NCBI RefSeq assembly: GCF_023715465.1
Contig: NZ_JAMBOE010000011.1
Span: 152,296-216,295, forward strand
Length of the DNA stretch: 64,000 bases
Source: Paenibacillus macerans
Lineage (GTDB): Bacteria; Bacillota; Bacilli; Paenibacillales; Paenibacillaceae
Direction of reading: 5' to 3'
In this document: positions 8,850 through 17,512 of the stretch, one piece after another
Layout of the letters: every line of letters starts with the position of its first letter
How positions within the stretch are numbered: position 1 is the stretch's first letter
The notes under the pieces: model-generated
Database searches by the model: none
What the model saw: the letters and a program-made list of their open reading frames with translations, nothing else
What the model was told of the DNA's origin: nothing
Translations under genes and position numbers: made by a program

Positions 8850-9045
8850 CTAACGGACTCCAGCGACCTTATTCGTCCATTTCCCGGGTATTTCCCAACC
8901 TAACGGACCCAGTTGACGCTATTTCGCTCTAAACGAGTTCACCCTGGCCGATTTGAGCTAAATAAGGTCATCTCTGTCCGTTACATTTTTCAAACCTTCG
9001 TTTTTCCGTAAATAACGGCTCTGGTGTCCTTTAGCCTCCGGTTCC
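8850..9045. repeat. Interspersed repeat family B, copy 1
   Basis: This gap of about 500 bases holds no gene. It carries a repeat with TAACGGAC boxes and CTTATTTG/GCTAAATAAGG segments that aligns, in the same orientation, with 51828-52020, including a shared CCATTTCCCGGGTATTTCCC. Confidence 0.7.
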
Positions 9046-9064
9046 CTCTGTAGTGTCAAAAAAA

Positions 9065-9105
9065 GCAACCTCCCTGCTGCCATCAATCCGGCAGTGGTTG
9101 GTTGC
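9065..9105 (-). terminator. Terminator of the arabinoside transporter operon
   Basis: GCAACC and GGTTGC pair around a loop that has its own inner stem; a run of T follows on both strands. It lies 36 bases after the GH43 stop at 9141. Confidence 0.75.
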
Positions 9106-9140
9106 CTTTTTTCACTGGGTCTAACCCGTTATCTCTCGCC

Positions 9141-10106
9141 TCAAGAGCGGACTCCATCTGGCACGGGAATGCCGAAATCCGGGGTTCCGTCGGGGTTCCA
9201 GCCAAAATACTGGGCCCGCGTGTGGCGGTTTGGATCGTACAGCGGATCGCCGGCGATTTCCTTGTAATTGCGCGCATGGTAGATCATGACGTCCCGGCCG
9301 TCTTCGGAGACGGTAAAGCTGTTATGCCCCGGCCCGTATTGCCGCGTCTCCTCGTTCGTGCAGAACACGGGATCTGGCGATTTCGTCCAAGCCGCGGCGT
9401 CGAGCGGATCGGCATCCTCACTCGCCCACAGCAGCCCCATAGAGTAGTGATGATCGGTGGCGCTGGCTGAATAAGCGATAAAAATACGTCCGTTCCGCTT
9501 TAACACCGCCGGACCTTCATTCACTTTAAAGCCAATCGTTTCCCACGGATGCTCCGGCGTCGAAATCATCACCTGTTCCCCGGTCAGCGTCCACGGGTTG
9601 CTCATTTTTGAAATGTACAGATTGGAGTTGCCCTCGATGTCCGGGTCCTTCTGCGCCCAGACATAATACTGCACCCCACGGTGCTCGAACGTCGTTGCGT
9701 CCAGGCAGAACGTTTCCCAGCGGGTGCGGATCTGCCCCTTTTCTTCCCACCCGCCTTCCAGCGGGTTGGCCGCTTCATTCTCAAGCGCATGCATCCGGTG
9801 GTCGAACAGTCCTTCCTTCGTCTCCGTCGTACGGGCGGCGGCAAAGTAGATGTACCATTTGCCGTCGATATAATGAATCTCCGGCGCCCAGATGTTAGCG
9901 CTCAGCGGGCCGGAGTCGTATTTGCGCCAGGCCACGACCGCCTCAGCCTCTCCCAAACCCTGAATAGTCGCCGATCTGCGGATTTCGATCCGGTCGTATT
10001 CGGGGACCGAGGCGGTGAAATAGTAAAATCCGTCACTATGCTTGTATACCCACGGGTCGGCCCGCTGCTCCACGAGCGGATTTACAAATTCTCTATTTTT
10101 GTCCAT
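9141..10106 (-). CDS. GH43 glycosidase, probable intracellular alpha-L-arabinofuranosidase
   Basis: A 321-residue single-domain GH43 five-bladed propeller without a signal peptide. The three expected acidic residues are visible: base D17 in QRADPWVY, modulator D136 in CLDATTF and acid E197 in KVNEGPAVL. The size and the NPLVEQRADPWV start fit the intracellular arabinofuranosidase/beta-xylosidase-like branch. It is the last gene of an operon behind a solute-binding protein and two permeases, next to abfA, so its likely job is to cut imported arabino-oligosaccharides. Beta-xylosidase activity also occurs in GH43 and cannot be excluded. GGAGAGAG precedes the start. Confidence 0.88.
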   Translation of the reverse strand: MDKNREFVNPLVEQRADPWVYKHSDGFYYFTASVPEYDRIEIRRSATIQGLGEAEAVVAWRKYDSGPLSANIWAPEIHYIDGKWYIYFAAARTTETKEGLFDHRMHALENEAANPLEGGWEEKGQIRTRWETFCLDATTFEHRGVQYYVWAQKDPDIEGNSNLYISKMSNPWTLTGEQVMISTPEHPWETIGFKVNEGPAVLKRNGRIFIAYSASATDHHYSMGLLWASEDADPLDAAAWTKSPDPVFCTNEETRQYGPGHNSFTVSEDGRDVMIYHARNYKEIAGDPLYDPNRHTRAQYFGWNPDGTPDFGIPVPDGVRS

Positions 10107-10136
10107 CGGTTCTCTCTCCTTTATATATGTGTTCGG

Positions 10137-10176
10137 AAATAACGGAATTTTATGGTCTTATTTTCGGGGATTGAAT
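10137..10176. repeat. Single unit of repeat family A
   Basis: ATAACGGAATTTTATGGTCTTATTTTC matches the core unit of the 210-bp family A repeats elsewhere in the window. Confidence 0.55.
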
Positions 10177-10253
10177 ATGTTGCTTGCTTATGCCCAGAGC
10201 CTCGCCCTAATTTTTAATACAGCTTCCCAATTCCCCAATGCTCTGTTACCCGC

Positions 10254-11087
10254 TCAACCTTTCACCGCGCCCGCGGTCATGCCGTCGATAAAGTACTTTT
10301 GAAATGCGACGAACAAAATAAAGATCGGAATGATGGAAAAAAAGGAGCCGACGATCAGCAGATCGTAGTTGTTGCCGTAAGGCGTCAGCAGCGTTTTGAG
10401 CCCGATCGGCAGCGTATATTTATCGGCGTTGCTCAGCACCATAAACGGCCACAGGAAATTGTTCCAACTGTTCATCCCGTTCAAAATCGCCATCGCCGCA
10501 AAAGAAGGCTTCATGACCGGAAGGATCAACCGGACGTAAATGCCGTATTCGCTCGCTCCGTCCACCCGGCCGGCCGCGATGATCTCCTTCGGAATCCCGC
10601 GCAAATATTGGCGGAAGAAGAAAATCGTCGCCGCACTGGCGATGCCCGGCAAAATGATCGCCGAATACGAGTTCATCAACCCGATGTTGTAGGTAAGCGT
10701 ATATAGCGGCAGCAGCAAAATTTCAAACGGAACCATCATGATGAGCAGGACGCAAACAAACAGCGTGTTTTTCCCTTTAAATTCATAGGCCGAAAAGCCG
10801 TAAGCGACCGTTGCGCTGACCAGCAGCGTCAGGACGACCTGGACAACCGTCAGCAGCAGCGAATTGAAAAACCACAGAAAATAAGAATGATCGCCGGTAA
10901 ACAAATAAATGAAGTTGTCGAAGCTCATGGCGGACAGGTCAAACCGCAAATTCAGCCCGTAACGGATCAAATCTTCCCCCGGTTTGAAGGAGGCGATCGT
11001 CACCGCGTAAAACGGAATGAGGATCAGCACGCACAACACGGCGAAAAAAGCAAAAAGGACGACTTTGAGCGGCAGTTCTTTTTTCAT
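10254..11087 (-). CDS. Sugar ABC transporter permease, MalG/AraQ type
   Basis: A 277-residue inner-membrane permease with six predicted transmembrane helices and the cytoplasmic EAA loop (EIIAAGRVDGASEYGIYVRLILPVMKP) that contacts the ATPase. The C-terminus FIDGMTAGAVKG is typical of the MalG branch. The start overlaps the stop of the upstream permease by four bases (ATGA), with GGAGGAGG before it. With the partner permease and the binding protein it forms an importer. The order binding protein - permease - permease beside abfA matches AraN-AraP-AraQ of Bacillus, which imports arabino-oligosaccharides, so that substrate is inferred. No ATPase gene is present in the operon. Confidence 0.9.
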   Translation of the reverse strand: MKKELPLKVVLFAFFAVLCVLILIPFYAVTIASFKPGEDLIRYGLNLRFDLSAMSFDNFIYLFTGDHSYFLWFFNSLLLTVVQVVLTLLVSATVAYGFSAYEFKGKNTLFVCVLLIMMVPFEILLLPLYTLTYNIGLMNSYSAIILPGIASAATIFFFRQYLRGIPKEIIAAGRVDGASEYGIYVRLILPVMKPSFAAMAILNGMNSWNNFLWPFMVLSNADKYTLPIGLKTLLTPYGNNYDLLIVGSFFSIIPIFILFVAFQKYFIDGMTAGAVKG

Positions 11088-11983
11088 GCTTCCTCCTCCT
11101 TTTTGAACATGCCGGTGAAGGCCAGCTGCGTTAAATTAATCGCCATCGTAATGACGAGCAGCACGATGCCAACCGCCGCCGCGTATCCCAGATTGTTCTT
11201 CTCGATGCCCTGCCGGTACAAGTAACCAACGATCGTGAGCCCGATATTTTTCGGAGAATTGTTGCCGTTCCATAACATCATGCTCTCGATAAACATCGCC
11301 AGCCCCGCGTAAATACTGATCGTCAGCACGTAAATGGTCGTGGGCTTCAGCAGCGGCATGGTGATTTTCGTAAAGCGCTGAAAGCGGGAGGCTCCGTCGA
11401 TCGACGCGGCTTCGTAGTATTCTTCGGGGATGCTTTTGAGTCCGGATAAAAAATAAAGCATATTAACCCCCGTCCACCGCCACGTCGCCAGCGCCACCAA
11501 AGCGATCATCCCGGTCGCCTGTCCCTTCAAGAACTTGACCGGATCGAGGCCAAACCAGCCCAAAAAGCTGTTGATGAGCGAGCCTTCCATTTCGCCGAAC
11601 ATCAGCCGGAAGATCGTCCCGGCCACAACGACGGAAGTCAATGCGGGAAAGAAAAACGATGATTTGAAAAATTCCCTTCCCCACATGAATTTGGTGTTGA
11701 TCAGCACCGCAAACAGCATCGGAAATGGAATGAGGATCACCAAAGTCAGCACCATATAGATGGCACTGTTTATCACCGCTTTAAGAAACACGCCGTCGCC
11801 CATCAATTTGCCGTAGTTGTCAAAACCGATCCAGGCCGGTTCCTGTCCCAGCGTGACTTTTTGGAAGCTCATCCCGACCGAGTTGGCCAGCGGATACACC
11901 CAAAACATCAGAAACACCAGCACAAACGGCAACACAAAAACGTAAGGAGCAACTTTTTGCGAGTATAGGAATTTTTTTATCAT
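11084..11983 (-). CDS. Sugar ABC transporter permease, MalF/AraP type
   Basis: A 299-residue permease with an N-terminal helix (VLPFVLVFLMFWVYPLA) and five more membrane segments. Its EAA loop is visible in YYEAASIDGASRFQRFTKITMPLLKP. The ATG at 11983 is preferred to the GTG just before it because AGGAG then lies seven bases upstream. It pairs with the permease at 10254-11087, which it overlaps by four bases. A hairpin separates it from the binding-protein gene upstream. Arabino-oligosaccharide import is inferred from the neighbouring GH43 and GH51 genes. Confidence 0.9.
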   Translation of the reverse strand: MIKKFLYSQKVAPYVFVLPFVLVFLMFWVYPLANSVGMSFQKVTLGQEPAWIGFDNYGKLMGDGVFLKAVINSAIYMVLTLVILIPFPMLFAVLINTKFMWGREFFKSSFFFPALTSVVVAGTIFRLMFGEMEGSLINSFLGWFGLDPVKFLKGQATGMIALVALATWRWTGVNMLYFLSGLKSIPEEYYEAASIDGASRFQRFTKITMPLLKPTTIYVLTISIYAGLAMFIESMMLWNGNNSPKNIGLTIVGYLYRQGIEKNNLGYAAAVGIVLLVITMAINLTQLAFTGMFKKEEEA

Positions 11984-12003
11984 CACTCTACTCCTTTTTT
12001 AAA

Positions 12004-12035
12004 CGGAGCTACTCTTCATGGAAAGAGCAGCTCCG
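12004..12035 (-). terminator. Intercistronic hairpin between binding protein and permease genes
   Basis: CGGAGCT-CTCT pairs with AGAG-AGCTCCG with one mismatch; on the minus strand GTTT follows. Such partial terminators are often found after binding-protein genes, where they lower permease expression. Confidence 0.6.
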
Positions 12036-12048
12036 CAACTTTTTCATT

Positions 12049-13377
12049 CTATTTGAGTTCTTGTTCGATTTGCGCCTGGGCATCGTCCAGCGCTTGCTTG
12101 ACGTCTTTGCCGTCTTCAAAAATTTCATTCAGCGCGACCGTGCACAGCACGTTGTTGATCGTCGGTGAAGCCGAAGTCGATTTGATCAGCTGGATTTCGT
12201 CTTTAATCTCATTCAGCACGTCAAACGGGTTGTTGACGAAGTATTTCACGAACTGGTTTTCCGGATTGTGCGTCACGTCTTTCATATCCCACACGTCCAT
12301 GTTGATCGGGTCAAAGCCGAGCGTATTCCAAATTTCGATATTGGCATCAAGCGAAAGTTTGGCGTAAGCGATGAATTCCTTGGCGAGCTGAATGTCCTTG
12401 GCCGTTTTGGAGACGACGGTTGCCGTACCGCCGCCGCCGTATGAGCGAGGCATCCCTTTCTCGATGACGGGCAAAGGAGCGATGGCGATCTTCCCGGAGA
12501 GATCCTTCATATAGTTCGTATATCTCGACATTTGCCAAAGCGGCATGAAAGCGGTCGCATAGTTGCCGGCATTAAATTCGCCGTAAGCTTCTTCCGTATC
12601 GGGTTGACCGCCCGCGATTGTGGCAATGACGTTGTTGTCCTGCAGGTCTTTAAGGATCGACAGCCCTTTGACCAACTCCTCGGAGTTCACCTTGGGATTG
12701 CCGGCATCATCGGTAAAATCGGCCCCTTGCTGGGCCAGCAGCATTGAGGCTTGCCAAGTTGCGCTTGTGTCCGCGGTCCCCATGTATTTGCCGGTTTTCT
12801 CATATACTTGCATCCCGGCTTTTTTGAAATCGTCCCAGGTAACGATCGTCTTGTAATCGACGCCCGCTTCATTTAAAATTTCCGTGTTGTAAAAAGCTAC
12901 GGTAGCCCCGACATGCGTGGAAAGTCCGTAAACCGTTCCGTCTTTGCTGTAAAGATCCAATTGCGACTGAACGACCGTATCCTTGTAAGGCTCGACCACG
13001 TCGTTCAACGATTCCAGTTGCGGGGTCCCTTGCATGAAGTCGGGATATTTTCCCAGCTCGATATCGGCGATATCCGGAGCGCCTACGCCCGTTTGCACGG
13101 CGATGGACAATTTATTATGCATATCGTCATAAGGCATGACCGTGACATTTAATTTGATTTGCCGGTCCGGATTTGCCGCGTTCCACTTCTCCAGCATCTT
13201 CTCGAAATGCTGTCCGTGCAGCTCCACAAATGTCCAATAGGACAACTCCGTCGCGCTTTCGCCGGCCCCGCCGTCGAGCACGGAGGTTTCCCCTCCGGCC
13301 GTCGACGAGGACTTGTTGCAGCCCCATAAAAACGTGGCCATCGTTAAAATCAAAAGCATGGCTATTCCTTTTTTCAT
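12049..13377 (-). CDS. Extracellular sugar-binding lipoprotein of an ABC importer (AraN-like)
   Basis: A 442-residue family 1 solute-binding protein. The N-terminus MKKGIAMLLILTMATFLWGC is a lipoprotein signal with lipobox LWGC, so the mature protein is anchored at Cys20 on the outer face of the membrane. Motifs usual for the family are ELSYWTFVELHG near the start of the mature part and TWDDFKKAGMQV in the middle. It is the first gene of the operon with two permeases and a GH43 enzyme, directly downstream of abfA. GGGAGGG precedes the ATG. Arabino-oligosaccharides are the inferred ligand; xylo-oligosaccharides are possible. Confidence 0.9.
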   Translation of the reverse strand: MKKGIAMLLILTMATFLWGCNKSSSTAGGETSVLDGGAGESATELSYWTFVELHGQHFEKMLEKWNAANPDRQIKLNVTVMPYDDMHNKLSIAVQTGVGAPDIADIELGKYPDFMQGTPQLESLNDVVEPYKDTVVQSQLDLYSKDGTVYGLSTHVGATVAFYNTEILNEAGVDYKTIVTWDDFKKAGMQVYEKTGKYMGTADTSATWQASMLLAQQGADFTDDAGNPKVNSEELVKGLSILKDLQDNNVIATIAGGQPDTEEAYGEFNAGNYATAFMPLWQMSRYTNYMKDLSGKIAIAPLPVIEKGMPRSYGGGGTATVVSKTAKDIQLAKEFIAYAKLSLDANIEIWNTLGFDPINMDVWDMKDVTHNPENQFVKYFVNNPFDVLNEIKDEIQLIKSTSASPTINNVLCTVALNEIFEDGKDVKQALDDAQAQIEQELK

Positions 13378-13418
13378 ACTTGACCCTCCCTGAAATTTGA
13401 ATTTCTACACGCTTTATA

Positions 13419-14942
13419 CTATTCAGCTGCTTGTTTGCTTAGGCGTATGACATTCCACGACGCTTTAGCAAGACGGGCGCTTACCATACCATCCCGACAC
13501 ACTGCATTTCCCCCAGTATGAGGTTTTACGTTCTCCCGGTCCGCCGTATTGACGGCCTTCAAATCCTCATGTTCCAGCACCAAATGCTCGACCAGGCGGT
13601 ATCCCTCAAAGCCGCGAATATCGCAGGTAAGCTCCAGTGCTTCCTGAAGATGGCGGTTGACGGCAAAAATCGTAAGTTCCTCTTCCTCCTCGTTGTAGAC
13701 GACGGCGCTGTCCAAGTAAGGCACATCGGTGAAATCCTGCGCGTCATAAACTGGTGAGTCGACGATCGGCAGCAGTGACGTGCCGCGCCCGTACTTGGAC
13801 ACATGCATATATGGATAAAAAATCGTCTGCTTCCAGGCCCGGCCACCGTTTTCGGTCATAATCGGAGCGATGACGTTGACCAGTTGGGCCATGCAGGCCA
13901 TTTTGACCCGGTCGGCGTGGCGCAGGAAGGTAATCAGCATACTGCCGACGAGCAGCGCGTCCTCGAAGTTGTAGATGTCCTCCAGCTGCGGCGGAGCAAT
14001 GCTCCACGGCGCGATTTGCGCGTCCGCCTGATTGGAGTGATACCAGACATTCCATTCATCAAAGCTGAGGTTCATCGTTTTTTTGCTGCGTTTTTTCGCC
14101 TTGATGTAGTCGCATGTCGCGATCACCGTGCGGATGAAATGGTCCATATCCATTGATCTGGCCAAATAATTGGCCGTGTCGTTGTCCCGGTTGCCGTAAT
14201 ATTGATGCAAGGATATGTAGTCGGCTACCTCGTAGGTGTGATCAAGCGTAATCGCTTCCCATTCCGGGAACATTGGCATCGAGGAACTGGAGCTCCCGCA
14301 GGATACGAGCTCGATGTCCGGGTCCACCAGGCGCATCGCCTTGGCCGTCTCATAAGCGATCCGGCCGTATTCCTGCGGCGTCTTCTGCCCGATTTGCCAC
14401 GGTCCGTCCATCTCGTTGCCCAGGCACCAGGTTTTGATGCGATGCGGCTGTTCGTAGCCGTGACTCCGGCGCAAATCGCTCCAGTAGCTGCCGCCGGGAT
14501 GGTTGCAGTATTCGACCAGGTTTCTGGCCGCGTCCACACCGCGGGTGCCCAGGTTTACGGCCATCATCACTTCAGAGCCGATTTCCTTCGCCCAGGCCGC
14601 AAACTCGTTAGTTCCTACATCGTTCGGCTCCACCGTTCTCCAGGCCAGCTCCAGCCGCTTGGGCCGAGCTTCCACGGGGCCAACTCCGTCCTCCCAGTTA
14701 TAGCCGGAAACGAAGTTGCCGCCCGGATAGCGGATAATAGGTACGTTTAATTCCTGAATCAACTGCTTTACGTCGCTGCGGAAACCCAAGCTGTCCGCCG
14801 TAGCGTGCGCAGGCTCGTAAATTCCCCCGTATACCGCCCTGCCCAAATGCTCGATAAATGAGCCGTATATGCGTTTATCTACTTCGGCAATCTTGAATGC
14901 TTTGTCTACGACCATGCTTGCTCTAGGTGCGGTTGACGACAA
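13419..14942 (-). CDS. abfA: Intracellular alpha-N-arabinofuranosidase, GH51
   Basis: A 507-residue GH51 enzyme that releases L-arabinofuranose from arabino-oligosaccharides. Family marks are AEVDKRIYGSFIEHLGRAVY near the N-terminus, the acid/base E177 in WCLGNEMDG and the nucleophile E296 in SFDEWNVWY. No signal peptide is present. The start is taken as TTG at 14942, because AAGGTG lies six bases upstream and the length then fits the family; the ATG at 14914 has no ribosome site. It is followed by the AraN-like transporter genes and is divergent from an ArsR-like regulator at 15320. A short copy of its own internal sequence sits at 16289-16332. Confidence 0.93.
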   Translation of the reverse strand: MSSTAPRASMVVDKAFKIAEVDKRIYGSFIEHLGRAVYGGIYEPAHATADSLGFRSDVKQLIQELNVPIIRYPGGNFVSGYNWEDGVGPVEARPKRLELAWRTVEPNDVGTNEFAAWAKEIGSEVMMAVNLGTRGVDAARNLVEYCNHPGGSYWSDLRRSHGYEQPHRIKTWCLGNEMDGPWQIGQKTPQEYGRIAYETAKAMRLVDPDIELVSCGSSSSSMPMFPEWEAITLDHTYEVADYISLHQYYGNRDNDTANYLARSMDMDHFIRTVIATCDYIKAKKRSKKTMNLSFDEWNVWYHSNQADAQIAPWSIAPPQLEDIYNFEDALLVGSMLITFLRHADRVKMACMAQLVNVIAPIMTENGGRAWKQTIFYPYMHVSKYGRGTSLLPIVDSPVYDAQDFTDVPYLDSAVVYNEEEEELTIFAVNRHLQEALELTCDIRGFEGYRLVEHLVLEHEDLKAVNTADRENVKPHTGGNAVCRDGMVSARLAKASWNVIRLSKQAAE

Positions 14943-15234
14943 TGGTATCACCTTCCGTTTTACAATTTTATAAACTGTTTTGAAATAACTTGAATGAATC
15001 CGCTTACAGGTATAAAATAGCACATGAGAATATCGTTGTAAATATATTTTTCTAAATCTTTTTATGTTTTTGTAAAATCAATTTAAAACAAGCTAATAAA
15101 CTGTGGAATTACGGCGAAATAATCATTTACACCGTGTATTATCGAGTCTTTCATTTTAGAATTCAGTGAATTTAAGCGTGAATTTTCTGCAAATTTTAAC
15201 TAATTTTGAAGATGTGTTTACATTTTTTCATTTA

Positions 15235-15251
15235 ACTATTTATTAAATAGT
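15235..15251. promoter_or_regulatory. 17-base palindrome, candidate operator of the ArsR-like regulator
   Basis: ACTATTTA-T-TAAATAGT is a perfect palindrome in the very AT-rich gap (14943-15319) between abfA and the divergent regulator. ArsR-type dimers bind such inverted repeats. No AraR site is seen in this gap. Confidence 0.4.
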
Positions 15252-15319
15252 GCTATTAGTTTATAATTATCTAAAATAAACAAAAATAGAACTCTATTAT
15301 CTCTAGCGGAAGAAGGTTT

Positions 15320-16243
15320 ATGACGATGATCTACATTAAGGATTTGATGAGCGGGATTGAAATTTTTAAAGCGTTAAGTTCGGAGATCAGAATTCAAATC
15401 CTCGAATTGCTCGCCAAAAATCAGGCGCTGAATTTAAACGACCTGGCCACTAAGCTGGGCCTCAGCAACGGCGCGATCACGATGCATATCAAAAAGCTGG
15501 AAGAGAGCGGACTGATCGAAATCAACACCTCTGTCGGCAAACACGGCATCCAGAAAATTTGCTATTTGAACAAGGATAAATTGATGGTGGATCTGCGGAG
15601 CAAAGAGGTGGACAATTTATACGAAGTGGAAATTCAGGTCGGGCACTACAGCAATTATCAGGTCCTCCCCACCTGCGGGCTGGCCACTAAAGACAGCATC
15701 ATCGGCGATTTTGACGATCCCCGTTATTTCGCCGATCCGCAGCGGATCGACTCGGAGATCATCTGGCTGTCCGAAGGTTACCTGGAATACCGGATCCCGA
15801 ACTATCTCAAACCGAATCAGACGTTCCGCGAGATCCAATTTTCGCTGGAGCTTGGCTCGGAAGCGCCGGGTTTTAACGACAATTATCCATCGGACATCTA
15901 TTTTTATCTGAATGGTGTGGAGCTTGGCTTCTGGACCAGCCCGGGAGATTTCGGGGACGCGCGCGGGACCTTCAACCCGGACTGGTGGCCGCCGCATTTG
16001 AACCAGTACGGCATGCTCAAACTGATCCGCATCAACCATGAAGGCAGCTTTATCGACGGCTGCCGGATTTCGGACGTCACGCTGGCTGAAATCGGACTCG
16101 ACTACAAATCCGAGCTGACGCTGCGCATCGCCGTCACCGACAAAGCCGTCAACAAGCGGGGCCTGACGATCTACGGCAAAAACTTCGGCAACTACAGCCA
16201 GGACCTGCTGGCCCGCGTGCTGTATGATGTGCATGAGGAGTGA
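15320..16243 (+). CDS. ArsR-like winged-helix regulator with large C-terminal sensor domain
   Basis: A 307-residue protein. Residues 10-85 form a winged helix-turn-helix of ArsR type (IFKALSSEIRIQILELLAKN, then LNDLATKLGLSNGAITMHIKKLEESGLI). The remaining 220 residues are not a standard ArsR extension: they are rich in beta strands and aromatic residues (DIYFYLNGVELGFWTSPGDFG, RGTFNPDWWPPHLNQYG) and look like a jelly-roll that could bind a sugar. It is divergent from abfA, so repression or activation of arabinofuranosidase and the transporter operon is the likely role. There are two candidate starts, six bases apart; the first is kept. Confidence 0.8.
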   Translation: MTMIYIKDLMSGIEIFKALSSEIRIQILELLAKNQALNLNDLATKLGLSNGAITMHIKKLEESGLIEINTSVGKHGIQKICYLNKDKLMVDLRSKEVDNLYEVEIQVGHYSNYQVLPTCGLATKDSIIGDFDDPRYFADPQRIDSEIIWLSEGYLEYRIPNYLKPNQTFREIQFSLELGSEAPGFNDNYPSDIYFYLNGVELGFWTSPGDFGDARGTFNPDWWPPHLNQYGMLKLIRINHEGSFIDGCRISDVTLAEIGLDYKSELTLRIAVTDKAVNKRGLTIYGKNFGNYSQDLLARVLYDVHEE

Positions 16244-16288
16244 GGCAAGCGGTGGGCAGGACACGGGCTTGTTGTCCTGGTGCACCAG

Positions 16289-16332
16289 GTCCACTAGGCG
16301 CGTCGCCTTAGCCGTCTCATAAGCGATGCGGC
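16289..16332 (-). pseudogene. 44-base remnant of a second abfA-like gene
   Basis: This stretch matches 14324-14367 inside abfA at about 40 of 44 positions, in the same orientation, and translates to RIAYETAKATRLVD against RIAYETAKAMRLVD in AbfA. Nothing around it continues the similarity. It points to a lost GH51 copy or a small duplication. Confidence 0.6.
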
Positions 16333-16431
16333 AGTGGCCGTTTGCGGGAAAAGGAGAGCGGGAAAACAATGTGCGAAAACGATAGCCGAAGACAATAACT
16401 GAAGACGATAGCCGAACGGCGGCATAACAAA

Positions 16432-16473
16432 AAGTCTGCCCGGAAGCTCGTTTTTTGAACTTCTGGCAGACTT
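16432..16473 (-). terminator. Hairpin terminator downstream of the SDR gene
   Basis: AAGTCTGCC and GGCAGACTT pair perfectly, with an inner GGAAG/CTTCT stem; the minus strand continues with CTTTTTG. Confidence 0.65.
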
Positions 16474-16499
16474 GCGCTTTGGGCTAAACTCAAGCCAAG

Positions 16500-16712
16500 A
16501 ATTAAGAACAAAAAATGTCGCTAATTCGGCGGGATCACCCATTAGGAGAGGAATAGGGGAAATTTATGTCGCTATTTTAGTGAAGCACAGGGAGATGGCC
16601 ACTTTTCGCACCGTTCATTGGAAAATAGGGCCAAAAATTGTCGCTAATGGGGATGAACATGTCAGGTTCCAGAAAATAGGACCATAAAGTTCCGCTATTT
16701 CTATGAGGGGGG
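16500..16712. repeat. Interspersed repeat family A, copy 2
   Basis: Full-length relative of 1815-2030 in the same orientation. Both share the AATAGGGGA-ATTTATGTCG box, the TTCATTGG-AAATA segment and the closing TTCCGCTATTTxTATGA. Together with the GH51 remnant and the hairpin this accounts for 16244-16756. Confidence 0.7.
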
Positions 16713-16756
16713 TTCGCAGGCAGGCCCGTTGCTAGAAAATAAACCTCCGTCCCCGC

Positions 16757-17497
16757 TTACATCGTCTGCCCGTTATCCACCGTAATGATCTGCCCGGTCA
16801 GCGAGGGCTGTTCCAACACGGCACAAATGAGCTGAGCGATCTCTTCCGGCGGGGAAATGCGCTCCAGCGGCAGATGGGTGATGAGCGAGCGCATTTGCTC
16901 TTCTTTGCCTTCCCACCATCTCGTCGCAACCGCTCCCGGAGCGATGCCGCATACGCGGATCTCCGGCGCCAAAGCGTGCGCCAGCGATTTGGTCAAGCCG
17001 TGTACGGCCGCCTTCGAAACAGCGTAAGGGAGAGACGAGCCTTTTCCCGTCGTTCCCGCGACGCTTCCGACATTGACGATCGCCCCTTGTTTTCCCTCTC
17101 TCAAATAGGGTGCCGCGGCGCGCGCGCAATTGAACATCCCCTTGACATTGACCCCAAGCAGGTCATCCCATATTTCCTCGGTCACAGCTTCAAGATCATT
17201 CATCGCGATATACCGGGTAATGCTGGCGTTGTTGACGAGATAATCAATCGTGCCGAATTGGTGTACCACCTGCTCCACCATATCCCGAACCTCGTCGTCC
17301 CGCGACACGTCCGCCCGGATGGCAAGCGCCCGGCCCCCCGCCTGTTTGATTTCCCGTACGGTTTCTTCCGCCTCCACCGCGGATCGCGAATAATTGACGG
17401 CGACGGCCGCTCCTCTTTCGCCCAGCAGCAGGCTGGTGGCCCGGCCAATTCCCGTGCCTCCGCCGGTGACTAAAACTACTTTGTTATAGAAGCTCAT
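16757..17497 (-). CDS. SDR family oxidoreductase (FabG-like)
   Basis: A 246-residue short-chain dehydrogenase with a Rossmann fold. It shows the nucleotide motif TGGGTGIG at residues 11-18, the structural NNAS, the catalytic Ser in VGSVAG and the YAVSK tyrosine-lysine pair. The C-terminal GQIITVDNGQ is typical of the family. The substrate cannot be told; FabG-like proteins act on sugars, acyl chains and many small alcohols. It ends the two-gene unit that starts with an EamA-type exporter only 15 bases upstream, so the two are probably cotranscribed. GAGGAGGAACAG precedes the start. Confidence 0.88.
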   Translation of the reverse strand: MSFYNKVVLVTGGGTGIGRATSLLLGERGAAVAVNYSRSAVEAEETVREIKQAGGRALAIRADVSRDDEVRDMVEQVVHQFGTIDYLVNNASITRYIAMNDLEAVTEEIWDDLLGVNVKGMFNCARAAAPYLREGKQGAIVNVGSVAGTTGKGSSLPYAVSKAAVHGLTKSLAHALAPEIRVCGIAPGAVATRWWEGKEEQMRSLITHLPLERISPPEEIAQLICAVLEQPSLTGQIITVDNGQTM

Positions 17498-17512
17498 CTC
17501 TGTTCCTCCTCT

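Noticed and set aside
15617..16369. Minus-strand frame of 250 residues opposite the ArsR-like gene
   Set aside because: Only its first 20 or so residues resemble a protein (the GH51 remnant); the rest mirrors the plus-strand gene.
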